DNA from: an uncultured Eggerthellaceae bacterium
GTDB taxonomy: Bacteria; Actinomycetota; Coriobacteriia; Coriobacteriales; Eggerthellaceae
Direction of reading: 5' to 3'
Assembly: GCA_934617065.1 (NCBI GenBank)
Contig: CAKTTY010000001.1
Span: 255,801 to 319,800, forward strand
DNA length: 64,000 nucleotides
Both the position numbers and the translations under genes were made by a program. Position 1 is the first letter of the stretch, and each line of letters begins with the position of its first letter. Below are positions 34,527-42,608 of this stretch, in pieces. The notes under the pieces were generated by a model. It did no database searches and had not been told where the DNA came from. It was given only the letters and a program-made list of their open reading frames with translations.

Positions 34527-35291
34527 ATGAGTGTTTTCGAAAACTTCGTTTCGGGTATTACAGGCGGCGATTTGCTGGGAAAGCTAATCGTGGCAATAAT
34601 CCTGGTGTGCGCTATTGCGGTTGTTTCTCATGTGCTAGTAAAGTGGCTGCGTCATATCATGCAGCGCGACGACACTTCTATTCCCCAAAGCTCCATTTTT
34701 ATCAATATCATGCGCGGTATCGTGTGGGGTTTGGGCTGCTGCTTTGTCTTAGATACGTGCTTCAACGTGAATATGTCGGCGCTTATAGCCGCTCTGGGCG
34801 TTGGAGGCATCGCCCTTTCTCTCGGTTTCCAGGACACGCTTTCAAACCTCATTGGCGGTGTGCAGATATCTTTCATGAAGATCGTTAAGCCGGGCGACAA
34901 CATTCAGGTTGGTTCAAGCAAGGGAGTGGTGCAGGACGTTACGTGGCGTCACGCGACCATCAAGAACCGCTTGGGCGAAACGGTAATCATCCCCAATTCG
35001 GTAATTTCGAAAAATGCGGTAGTGCACCTGCCGCCACCAGAGCGCGTGTCGGTTCCCTTTGTTGCAACTACGTGTGAAGATCTGGATGCGGTTGCTGGGG
35101 AAGTTGAAAAGGTTGCTCATGATATCGCCCTTGAGCATACGAGTATCGTAAAAGAACCCTCGGTTCTATTCACTGAGATTACCGAAGGGGGCTTGGCGGG
35201 CAAGGTTGTTCTTGAGATAGAGGACGCCGATCAGGCAACACCCGTATCAGATGCAATTACACGTGCAATAGCTCCCTTGGTGAGAGCCTAA
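34527..35291 (+). CDS. MscS-family small-conductance mechanosensitive channel
   Basis: Pressure-relief ion channel of the inner membrane, 254 residues. Three helices: about 17-38, 62-80 and the pore helix around 85-120 with the Gly/Ala pattern AALGVGGIALSLGFQDTLSNLIGGVQI, then the MscS beta domain (VKPGDNIQVG, GVVQDVTWRHATIKN, VIIPNSVISKN) and the C-terminal alpha/beta part. GAAGGGAATAGG precedes the ATG. It is a compact MscS without extra N-terminal helices. Monocistronic; a 606-base non-coding stretch follows. Confidence 0.93.
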   Translation: MSVFENFVSGITGGDLLGKLIVAIILVCAIAVVSHVLVKWLRHIMQRDDTSIPQSSIFINIMRGIVWGLGCCFVLDTCFNVNMSALIAALGVGGIALSLGFQDTLSNLIGGVQISFMKIVKPGDNIQVGSSKGVVQDVTWRHATIKNRLGETVIIPNSVISKNAVVHLPPPERVSVPFVATTCEDLDAVAGEVEKVAHDIALEHTSIVKEPSVLFTEITEGGLAGKVVLEIEDADQATPVSDAITRAIAPLVRA

Positions 35292-35302
35292 GCATACTTC
35301 TA

Positions 35303-35312
35303 GAACACGTTC
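35303..35312 (+). promoter_or_regulatory. GAAC-N2-GTTC site in the spacer before MFS gene 1
   Basis: GAACACGTTC, the same half-sites as the GAACATGTTC at 5541. It stands at the start of the AT-rich 35292-35600 stretch, which has no gene. Confidence 0.3.
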
Positions 35313-35620
35313 AATATTCAGTTTTGAAATAATCTGAATCTATTTCCTAATCTATAACTCCCATGAATAGAACAGCGTTACTGTTTATTGTGATGGTGAT
35401 GGATTTACCAATTTGAGAACGCTGCTCAAATTTGCAAAAACTAGTATTGACCTGCATAGATAGCAACAGAAAATGAGTTGTTAACAAGCGTTCTATTGAT
35501 CACTTATTACGTATTATGCGCAGGTCACGCTCTTTATAGTTTTTTGTTATTCAAAAAAACAAAAAGTTGTTTGCGATAACTGCACACGAACCTGAAAATG
35601 GGTATTCGGAAGTCGCGCTT

Positions 35621-35721
35621 CGGTTCGTTTGTTGGGTTGAACGGATTGAAGCAAGCCTGGTTTCGTTCAGTAGGGTGAAACGGAGCAAGGTACGCCGGGT
35701 TTCGTTAATTGGGTGGAACGA
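35621..35721 (+). repeat. Three direct repeats, 38-base period, upstream of MFS gene 1
   Basis: Copies of a GGTTTCGTT-N5-GGGTGAAACGGA-like unit begin near 35621, 35658 and 35696. The spacing is constant at about 38 bases. They are followed by an AAGGCC-ttcg-GGCCTT hairpin (35741-35756) and a leader able to form more hairpins before the MFS start at 35898. Regular spacing upstream of a regulated transporter suggests protein binding sites or an RNA element; neither is a known family to me. Confidence 0.55.
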
Positions 35722-35897
35722 ACCGGCATTTTTAGGGGAAAGGCCTTCGGGCCTTAAAAAGACTTCTATGGAGTAAGAGTTTACGAAAAACAATTGAGGG
35801 TAATGAAGGGAATCCCTTTGCTTGGGGGCAAGGGGAGCAAGTTGTCTTGCGCCCAGGGAGTGCAAGGCAAGAAAAATGAAAGGAAGGTAGGTGCAAT

Positions 35898-37313
35898 ATG
35901 TCCGACGCAATGCAAAGCTCGTATCACGGCATCGCAGCACGTCTTGACCGTATGCCTATCACTGGCTTCCACAAGAAGATCTTGTGGCTGCTCGCCGGTA
36001 TCACGTTCTGCGACTCCGTAGATATGGCCGTTGGCGGTCCTATCGGTATGGTTCTTCAGTCCACCTATGATGCTGCTGGCAATCAGTGGATGACCTTGGA
36101 GCAGTTCGCACTGTTCAACTCTATTACCATGATCGGCTACCTCATCGGTGGTCTTATGGCAGGTGCCCTCTCCGACGGCATCGGCCGCAAGAAGGCAGTT
36201 CTCATCTGCGGTTCTATCTTCACCGTGTTCTGCTTCGTTGCTGCAGGCGCTCCTGACGCAACGTTCCTGACCGGCTGCCGCTTCTTCATGGGTCTGGGCC
36301 TTGGCGCTGCGTTCCCCGCAGGCTACTCCGCCCTCACCGAGTTCACGCCTCCTACGAAGCGCGGTAAGTACCAGTCCTACGTTGGCCTGATCGCTAACTG
36401 CGGTACCCTCGTTGCTTCCGCTATGAACATGGTTGTTCTGCCCATGCTTGGCTGGCGCCCCGTGTTCGTTATCTGCGGTATTGTTGGTGCTGCTGTTGTA
36501 ATCCTCTGCTTCGTATTCCTCGAGGAATCTCCTCGTTGGTTGGCAATGAAGGGTCAGACCGAAAAGGCAGACAAGATTGTTTCCAACATCGAGGCAAAGA
36601 CTGCTGCTAAGGGCATCGACGTTCCCGCTGTTCCCGAGGAAGAAATCCAGCGTCGTGAGAACGCTGAGGTAGTTAAGGATCTGCCGTGGTCGTTCCTCTT
36701 CAAGAAGAGCATGATCACCCGTACCCTTACCGCTATGTTCCTCTGCTTCGTTATGAACGTTCTGGTTTACACGGTTATTTCCTGGACGCCTACCATCTTG
36801 AAGGCAAACGGCTTCGATCCTCACATGTCCACGGTTCTCACCGTTGTTATGCAGCTCGGTATTCCTGTTGGCGTTGGCGCTCTTACCTTCTACGTTGAGA
36901 AGGTTAACCGCAAGACCATCCTGATCGTAACCTACGTTTTGATCGCAATCATCGGTCCTGTATGGGCTTCCCTGCCGACCGACAACACTGCGCTCATCAT
37001 GTTCGTTGGCTTCCTGCTCTGCGTCTGCACCTTCACCAACTCCGTTACCACCGCAGCTATCTACCTGTCCGAGCCTTTCCCGACGGCTTGCCGTATCCGC
37101 GGCGCTGGTGTTGCTAACGCCTTCGGTCGTCTGGGTGGTATCTTCAGCCCCATGTGGATCGCATTCTTCATGGGCACCTCGCTCGGCACCACCGGCGTAT
37201 TCATCATCAACGCTTGCCTGGCTATCTTCATGGCAATCTGGCTGGCTATCTTCGGTGTTGAGACTCGCGGCCGTACGCTCGAGGACATCACCAAGGGTCT
37301 GCTCGACGACTAG
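35898..37313 (+). CDS. MFS transporter, metabolite:H+ symporter type (paralogue 1)
   Basis: Twelve-helix inner-membrane transporter, 471 residues. The N-terminal ARLDRMPITGFHKKILWLLAG resembles the R-L-D-R-L-P-I-T-x-x-H start of NiaP-like aromatic/organic-acid symporters. Loop 2-3 motif GALSDGIGRKKA, the FFMGLGLGAAFPAGYSALTEF helix and the RGKYQ loop are standard MFS features. A central hydrophilic loop spans about 215-270. The C-terminus ends ETRGRTLEDITKGLLDD. It is about four fifths identical to the MFS at 38936, with patches of near-identical DNA. It is followed by its own terminator, then by a LysR gene. Substrate unknown; an organic acid such as quinate or shikimate is an inference from the neighbours. 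Confidence 0.88.
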   Translation: MSDAMQSSYHGIAARLDRMPITGFHKKILWLLAGITFCDSVDMAVGGPIGMVLQSTYDAAGNQWMTLEQFALFNSITMIGYLIGGLMAGALSDGIGRKKAVLICGSIFTVFCFVAAGAPDATFLTGCRFFMGLGLGAAFPAGYSALTEFTPPTKRGKYQSYVGLIANCGTLVASAMNMVVLPMLGWRPVFVICGIVGAAVVILCFVFLEESPRWLAMKGQTEKADKIVSNIEAKTAAKGIDVPAVPEEEIQRRENAEVVKDLPWSFLFKKSMITRTLTAMFLCFVMNVLVYTVISWTPTILKANGFDPHMSTVLTVVMQLGIPVGVGALTFYVEKVNRKTILIVTYVLIAIIGPVWASLPTDNTALIMFVGFLLCVCTFTNSVTTAAIYLSEPFPTACRIRGAGVANAFGRLGGIFSPMWIAFFMGTSLGTTGVFIINACLAIFMAIWLAIFGVETRGRTLEDITKGLLDD

Positions 37314-37357
37314 TCGTTAAAGCTTCGATCCACCCATCGAGCACATAGCTACCCACG

Positions 37358-37388
37358 AACGGGACCTCCATAGGGGGTCCCGTTTTGT
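37358..37388 (+). terminator. Intrinsic terminator after MFS gene 1
   Basis: AACGGGACC pairs with GGTCCCGTT, followed by TTGTT. Confidence 0.8.
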
Positions 37389-37476
37389 TATAGTGGGAAA
37401 GGTTCATTTGCGATGAAAACCAATAGTGAGGGTCTATAGTTTGGGTTTTCATTGCTGTAATGGAGGGAAACGCTGC

Positions 37477-38403
37477 ATGAAGCTTGATCACCTACGTTAT
37501 TTTGATCGTCTGGCCGATATGTTGAGTTACACCAACGCGGCTAAATCGCTCTACATTGCTCAGCCAACTCTTTCTGCTGCAATTAAGCGTATGGAGCAAG
37601 AGGTGGGACTTACGCTGTTCCGTCGTGCTGAGGGGGTGGCGTCGGGCGTTGAGCTTACCGAACAGGGCCGAATTTTCCACGAATACGTAGTTCAGGCGCT
37701 TGAGTGCTACGACACCGGTTTGAATTTGGCCCTTGAATCCCAGAATGAATCAGACAGCTTGCTGCGACTTGGAACGGTATATTCCATGAAGGGCCGTTTT
37801 TGGTCTCGGGCTATCGATGACTTTATTAATCAGTGGGGGAGTTTGCCTCATTTCCATATGGAGCAGGCGTATTCTGCCGAGTTGGCAAAGCAGCTTAAAA
37901 GCCGTGAAATCGATGTTGCGTTTGCCGCTATGACGCCTGAAGCCGCAGGGCTCAACCATGTTCATGTGTGGTCGCAATCGCTTGTGGCTTGCGTTAACAT
38001 CGAAAACCCTCTGGCGCAGCGAACTTCCATCACGTTAGACGAACTGAAGGACGAACGCTTACTTACTTATAGTGTGAAATCTTCAGTTTCGCCAAGCATC
38101 GATGAGCTGTTCGGCTCAAGGATGAAAGAATTCAATGTGGTTCGCAGCTTTGACGATGAGCTTTCGCTTTCATCGTTCGTTTCTTCCCATTCGAACAATG
38201 TGGCAGTTATGGTGTACTCCATCCTTGTTAACGCCTTTGATGACGTGGTGTGTATTCCTATCGCCGATGCTCCTGCTGATTTCCATAAGATTTATCTCAT
38301 GAGCCGAAACGAGTCCCATTCCAAGATTGTCGGTGATTTTATCGACTTCATGAGTTCGTACGAGTTTCCGGACATTTTTGCAGAGTCGCGCAACGCGCTG
38401 TAG
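37477..38403 (+). CDS. LysR family transcriptional regulator (paralogue 1)
   Basis: 308-residue regulator. N-terminal winged helix-turn-helix MKLDHLRYFDRLADMLSYTNAAKSLYIAQPTLSAAIKRMEQEVG-type sequence with typical LysR spacing, then a periplasmic-binding-like effector domain. The ATG at 37477 has GGAGGG upstream and places the helix-turn-helix at the very start, as the family requires. It lies between two MFS transporters and is closely related to the LysR at 43654. It probably controls one or both transporters and the following enzymes in response to the transported acid. The effector is unknown. Confidence 0.92.
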   Translation: MKLDHLRYFDRLADMLSYTNAAKSLYIAQPTLSAAIKRMEQEVGLTLFRRAEGVASGVELTEQGRIFHEYVVQALECYDTGLNLALESQNESDSLLRLGTVYSMKGRFWSRAIDDFINQWGSLPHFHMEQAYSAELAKQLKSREIDVAFAAMTPEAAGLNHVHVWSQSLVACVNIENPLAQRTSITLDELKDERLLTYSVKSSVSPSIDELFGSRMKEFNVVRSFDDELSLSSFVSSHSNNVAVMVYSILVNAFDDVVCIPIADAPADFHKIYLMSRNESHSKIVGDFIDFMSSYEFPDIFAESRNAL

Positions 38404-38573
38404 GCTTCCTTTGCGTTGTGTCTTCTGCAGCAGGAATGGTGGGTATGCAACTGAGACGATTTAGCGAGAAACAGCGTTTTTGCGGATTGATGCCACCATT
38501 TCCAGAAGCTATCATGTAGCGATTTAGGAGCAGTTTGCGGTGCTGCCGGGATCGCTTAAAGACCATCCCAATC

Positions 38574-38608
38574 CAGGAGCGCAGCATAAGCTGCGCTCCT
38601 GTTGTTTT
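38574..38608 (+). terminator. Intrinsic terminator downstream of LysR 1
   Basis: Perfect 12-base-pair stem CAGGAGCGCAGC / GCTGCGCTCCTG with loop ATAA, then TTGTTTT. It is 170 bases after the LysR stop; the sequence in between shows no gene. Confidence 0.88.
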
Positions 38609-38644
38609 ACCCTGCAAATGCCAGCTGTAAGGCCATCCATTATT

Positions 38645-38744
38645 GTTCATGAACACGTTCATGAACTGGGTAAATAGTTTTTCGTAATTGCTCATGAACA
38701 TGGCGGCGTTTTTGCTATTGGCTGCAATGAACCTGTTCATTAAC
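38645..38744 (+). promoter_or_regulatory. Cluster of GTTCATGAAC operator-like sites before MFS gene 2
   Basis: Two perfect GTTCATGAAC palindromes lie at 38645-38654 and 38657-38666, twelve bases apart. A third near-copy (CTCATGAAC) is at 38691 and a fourth (GTTCATTAAC) at 38735. This is a strong candidate for cooperative repressor or activator binding in the 530-base spacer between LysR 1 and MFS 2. Confidence 0.6.
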
Positions 38745-38836
38745 AATGGACTTGTAGCTGGATTGGGCTGCTGACCGACGCTGCGATCAGGTTATTCCCT
38801 GAAGAGGGGTAGATGGTCAAGAGCCCACTTCGCTAT

Positions 38837-38886
38837 CGAAGATCTATCGGGGGATCGATCTTCGAAGTCCTCTCGAAAACGAGAGG
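38837..38886 (+). other. Structured leader before MFS gene 2
   Basis: Two adjacent hairpins: CGAAGATC/GATCTTCG (38837-38864) and CCTCTCG-aaaa-CGAGAGG (38869-38886), ending 50 bases before the start codon. They may stabilise the mRNA or control translation; no known riboswitch class is recognised. Confidence 0.45.
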
Positions 38887-38935
38887 GGAGGGAAAGCCCC
38901 AAATGGCAGGGGCACGAATAGAAAGAAGGTGGGTT

Positions 38936-40354
38936 ATGAGTTCCGAAGCACAAACTTCCTATCATGGTATTGCTGCTCGTTTGGACCGCATCCCAATCAC
39001 CGGCATGCACAGAAAGGTTCTGTGGTTGCTGGCAGGCATTACGTTCTGCGACTCGGTTGACATGGGTGTTGGTGGCCCGATTGGTGCAGTGCTCCAGTCA
39101 ACCTATGACGCCGCTGGCAATCAGTGGATGACCTTGGAACAGTTCGCACTGTTCAACTCAATTACCATGATCGGCTACCTGGTTGGTGGCCTCATGGCAG
39201 GCGCTCTTTCTGACGGTATTGGCCGTAAGAAGGCAGTTCTCATCTGCGGTTCTATCTTTACCGCATTCTGCTTCGTTGCAGCAGGTTCCCCCGACGCAAC
39301 GTTCCTGACCGGCTGCCGCTTCTTCATGGGTCTGGGCCTTGGCGCTGCATTCCCCGCAGGCTACTCTGCCCTCACCGAGTTCACGCCTCCCACGAAGCGT
39401 GGTAAGTACCAGTCCTACGTTGGCCTGATCGCTAACTGCGGTACTTTGGTTGCTTCCGCTATGAACATGATCGTTCTGCCTATGCTTGGCTGGCGCCCCG
39501 TGTTCGTTATCTGCGGTATCTTGGGTACAGCAGTCGTAATTGCTTGCTTCTTCTTCCTTGAGGAATCTCCTCGTTGGTTGGCAATGAAGGGTCGCACCGA
39601 CGAAGCAAACAAGATCTGCTGCGAATTTGAAACTAGCGCTGAGAAAATGACTGGCTCCAAGCTCGAGCCTGTAACTCAGGAAGAAATCCAGCGTCGTGTT
39701 GACGAGGGTGAGGTTAAGGAGCTTCCTTGGGCATTCCTCTTCAAGAAGAAGATGCTTGCTCGTACCCTTACCGCAATGCTTCTTTGCTTCACGATGAACG
39801 TGCTGGTATATACCATCATTTCCTGGACTCCTTCCATCCTGAAGGCGAACGGCTTCGATGTTCATCTGGCAACCACGATGACCGTTGTTATGCAGCTCGG
39901 TATCCCAGTAGGCGTTGGCGCTCTTACCTTCTACGTTGAGAAGGTAAACCGCAAGACCATCCTGATCGTAACCTACGTTCTGGTAGCAATCCTCGGTCCT
40001 ATCTGGGCAATGCTCCCAACCGACCAGCCCGCGCTCGTAATGTTCTTCGGCTTCCTGATCTGCGTCTGCACCTTCACGAACTCCGTTACCACTTCGGCGA
40101 TCTACCTGTCCGAGCCTTTCCCGACGGCCTGCCGTATCCGCGGCGCCGGTGTTGCTAACGCCTTCGGCCGCCTGGGTGGCATCCTGAGCCCTATGTGGAT
40201 TGCGTTCTTCATGACCACCACCCTGGGCACCACCGGCTGCTACATCATCAACTCTGCGTTGGCCATCTTCACTGCAGTTTGGCTGGCTATCTTCGGTGTT
40301 GAGACTCGCGGTCGTACGCTCGAGGACATCACCAAGGGTCTGCTTGACGACTAG
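38936..40354 (+). CDS. MFS transporter, metabolite:H+ symporter type (paralogue 2)
   Basis: 472-residue twelve-helix transporter, paralogue of the one at 35898. Same N-terminal SYHGIAARLDRIPITGMH, GALSDGIGRKKA, FFMGLGLGAAFPAGYSALTEF and C-terminal TRGRTLEDITKGLLDD. The central loop (about 218-265) is where the two differ most, with KLEPVTQEEIQRRVDEGEV here. The ATG at 38936 has AAGAAGGTGGG upstream and aligns with the start of paralogue 1; the in-frame extension back to 38813 has no homologous counterpart. Own operators, leader and terminator. It may handle a second substrate or counter-flow of the product. Confidence 0.88.
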   Translation: MSSEAQTSYHGIAARLDRIPITGMHRKVLWLLAGITFCDSVDMGVGGPIGAVLQSTYDAAGNQWMTLEQFALFNSITMIGYLVGGLMAGALSDGIGRKKAVLICGSIFTAFCFVAAGSPDATFLTGCRFFMGLGLGAAFPAGYSALTEFTPPTKRGKYQSYVGLIANCGTLVASAMNMIVLPMLGWRPVFVICGILGTAVVIACFFFLEESPRWLAMKGRTDEANKICCEFETSAEKMTGSKLEPVTQEEIQRRVDEGEVKELPWAFLFKKKMLARTLTAMLLCFTMNVLVYTIISWTPSILKANGFDVHLATTMTVVMQLGIPVGVGALTFYVEKVNRKTILIVTYVLVAILGPIWAMLPTDQPALVMFFGFLICVCTFTNSVTTSAIYLSEPFPTACRIRGAGVANAFGRLGGILSPMWIAFFMTTTLGTTGCYIINSALAIFTAVWLAIFGVETRGRTLEDITKGLLDD

Positions 40355-40388
40355 CTGACATACGCTGAGAAATCAGCCCTCTCTCTGG

Positions 40389-40418
40389 AACGGGGCCCGG
40401 GGCGGCCCCGTTCTTTTT
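40389..40418 (+). terminator. Intrinsic terminator after MFS gene 2
   Basis: AACGGGGCC pairs with GGCCCCGTT, followed by CTTTTT. Confidence 0.88.
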
Positions 40419-40578
40419 GGTAGAGCTGTCCGGGCATAGCAGCTGCGTAGTAAATACAGAGCCTTTCATCTTGGGTTATGATGCGAAAAGAACTGGGCTT
40501 AATTCCCGGAAATGTCACTCGAGGGAATTTCACCTAGATCGGTGAAAGATAGAGAAGCGAATTATAGGAGGGGTTTGG

Positions 40579-41067
40579 ATGAGTGCAGAAAATGCAAAGG
40601 AAATGGTTGAGCTTCTTGGCGATATCACGCAAGTGGGCATTGTCATCGAAGACATGGAAAAAGCCAAGGCGGGTATGTTAAAGGTGTTTGGCCTCAAGCC
40701 CGATGCAGAAAGTGACAATCTCTACAAGAAGACGTGGTATCGCGGAGAGATTATCGATGCGCCAGTAAAAGCCGCATTCTATAACCAGCTGAATGTTCAG
40801 TTGGAGTTTTTGCAGCCGGTAGGAGATACCGACACTATTTGGCACGACTATCTTGATGAGGGTTTCCGCAAGCACGGTCATGCCCTTCATCATCTACGCT
40901 TTGATGTTGAAGACAACGACGAGGTTACTAAAGCCATGGAGGAGCGCGGTATTGCCAAGTATATGGAAGGCAAATCGCTCGTTGACCCTACGGCGACATT
41001 TACGTACTACGACTCGGTAGAGGCTCTGGGCTTCATCATTGAGGCGGTGACCAAGTCCAAGGAGTAG
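40579..41067 (+). CDS. VOC-superfamily protein (glyoxalase / methylmalonyl-CoA epimerase-like)
   Basis: 162-residue protein with two beta-alpha-beta-beta-beta modules. ITQVGIVIEDMEKAKAGMLKVFGL starts the first and HALHHLRFDVEDNDEVTKAMEERG the second; the C-terminal FIIEAV supplies the last Glu ligand. In methylmalonyl-CoA epimerases the first metal ligand is His (D-H-I-G); here it is Gln (TQVGI), while the second-module His and the final Glu are kept. It could be an epimerase, isomerase or lyase on a hydroxy-acid or CoA ester. ATG with AGGAGGGG upstream. It stands between MFS 2 and the Gfo/Idh gene, with a terminator after it. Function not assigned. Confidence 0.8.
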   Translation: MSAENAKEMVELLGDITQVGIVIEDMEKAKAGMLKVFGLKPDAESDNLYKKTWYRGEIIDAPVKAAFYNQLNVQLEFLQPVGDTDTIWHDYLDEGFRKHGHALHHLRFDVEDNDEVTKAMEERGIAKYMEGKSLVDPTATFTYYDSVEALGFIIEAVTKSKE

Positions 41068-41154
41068 GCTTCCTTCGCTTGCTCTATCTAGCGACTCGGC
41101 TCTATAGAGCTAATCGCATAGATCAAGTAACTTAATAAGCAAAATCGAATCTAC

Positions 41155-41186
41155 AAGCTCACGACTTGCGTCGTGAGCTTTTCTTA
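41155..41186 (+). terminator. Intrinsic terminator after the VOC gene
   Basis: AAGCTCACGAC-ttgc-GTCGTGAGCTT then TTCTTATT. The following 160 bases hold a CTATT-N9-AATAG inverted repeat (41243-41261 region), the shape of a LysR box, before the Gfo/Idh start. Confidence 0.88.
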
Positions 41187-41350
41187 TTGTGAAACATAAT
41201 CAGAAACCTATGGTTGATCACCTAAAACCATACTATTGCATTATGTAATAGTTAGCTCTTGAGCAGGAGTTAACACTATTGGATTCAATCGAAACCCGAC
41301 CGCATAATCAAAGTTGTCAGAGGGGATAACACCTAAGGAAGGGGATTCTG

Positions 41351-42394
41351 ATGGATAAGATTAAGCTTGCGGTTCTCGGTTTGAACCAGGGCTCTAAAAT
41401 CGCTCGCGATGCAAAGGCAAACCCGGAAATCGAACTGGTTGCTGTTGCAGGTTTCGGCGATCACGATGTAAAGGTTGCGGAAGAACTCGGCGTTCCTCTG
41501 TATAACGACTATACGTTGCTTCTCAAGCAGGAAGACCTGGATGCAGTTGCTATTGCGCTGCCTAATACGCTCCATGTTCAGTCCACCGAGTTGGCTCTTG
41601 CCGCCGGTATCAAGAACATCTTGCTCGAGAAGCCCATCGCAAACACCGTTGAAGAGGCAGAACACATCATCAAGATCTGCGAAGACGCTGGTGCAACGCT
41701 CCTGGTTGGCCACCATCGCCGCTCTTCGAATCGCTACCAACTGCTTCGCCAGGTTATCGACTCGGGCAAGCTCGGCAAGATCGTCGGCATTCAGTCGAAC
41801 TACGCTATCGCAAAGCCGCATGAGTACTTTGACGTTGAATGGCACACCAAGAAGGGCTCGGGTCCTCTTTTGATCAACGCTATTCACGATTTCGACGATC
41901 TGAACTTCGTAACGGGAATGAAGCCCACCAAGGTATATGCTGCGGCTCGCAACACCATCCGAGGAAACGAAGTTGAGGATTCCGTATCCGCTGTTGTTGA
42001 GTACGAGGGTGGCGTAACTGCTAGCTACTTTGTATCCGACGGAACTCCTGGTCCTTGGAACTACGACTTGGCAGCTGAGGAGAACACCTTCTTCACCATG
42101 TGCCCTGGCGAAAACAGCATGCGTGTATTCGGCACCAAGGGTTCGTTCGGCTTCCCGAATATGGATCTGTACTATCAGGACGACGACGCCTACGGTTGGT
42201 TGCAGCCCATCAAGCACGAGCACTTCGACGTTGAGAAGAACGATCCGATGACTGCTGAACTTGAGCACTTCGTAGATCTGTGCTTGGGACGCGAAACCAC
42301 TCCGCGTTGCACCGGCGATAATGCGCTCGATACCCTCAAAGTAATCAACGCAATTCAGAAATCCGCCGAAGACGAAACTCCGGTGAAGCTCTAA
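41351..42394 (+). CDS. Gfo/Idh/MocA family oxidoreductase (copy 1)
   Basis: NAD(P)-dependent dehydrogenase of sugars, inositols and cyclic polyols, 347 residues. Rossmann start LAVLGLNQGSKIARDA, in which the central Gly of G-x-G-x-x-G is Asn; the catalytic-site EKPIANT (Lys) and VGHHRRSSNRY follow. In the second domain LLINAIHDFDDLNF keeps the catalytic His, but the Asp four residues earlier, usual in the myo-inositol dehydrogenase type, is Ile. The same replacement pattern is in copy 2 (46417), so the pair forms one subfamily. AAGGAAGGGG precedes the ATG. AroE-like copy 2 follows after 214 bases. Likely substrate: a hydroxyl of a cyclic carboxylate; this is inference. Confidence 0.88.
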   Translation: MDKIKLAVLGLNQGSKIARDAKANPEIELVAVAGFGDHDVKVAEELGVPLYNDYTLLLKQEDLDAVAIALPNTLHVQSTELALAAGIKNILLEKPIANTVEEAEHIIKICEDAGATLLVGHHRRSSNRYQLLRQVIDSGKLGKIVGIQSNYAIAKPHEYFDVEWHTKKGSGPLLINAIHDFDDLNFVTGMKPTKVYAAARNTIRGNEVEDSVSAVVEYEGGVTASYFVSDGTPGPWNYDLAAEENTFFTMCPGENSMRVFGTKGSFGFPNMDLYYQDDDAYGWLQPIKHEHFDVEKNDPMTAELEHFVDLCLGRETTPRCTGDNALDTLKVINAIQKSAEDETPVKL

Positions 42395-42445
42395 GCCTTC
42401 TCTCTGGTGTGCTTTGCTTTACTCCAAGCAAAGTATGGCTATTGC

Positions 42446-42480
42446 CCCTCCCGGGCTGCCACCCAACAAGCCCGGGAGGG
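42446..42480 (+). other. Strong hairpin between Gfo/Idh 1 and AroE-like 2
   Basis: Perfect twelve-base-pair stem CCCTCCCGGGCT / AGCCCGGGAGGG with an 11-base loop and no T tract directly after it. Suggests mRNA processing or partial termination between two genes that otherwise look co-transcribed. Confidence 0.65.
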
Positions 42481-42608
42481 AATTACCTCCCTTTTAAATC
42501 TCTTTATTACCATTGGGGTTTTCAACACCCCCCCCTAATAACTGCTTGCTCCAGAGGTGGTGGGCGTTGCACGAAGCCCACCACCTTCTCTCCTGAAAGG
42601 ATATTGTC

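Noticed and set aside
41351..42394. myo-Inositol dehydrogenase (IolG) and an inositol pathway
   Set aside because: Same superfamily, but the catalytic Asp position differs and no other iol gene is present.
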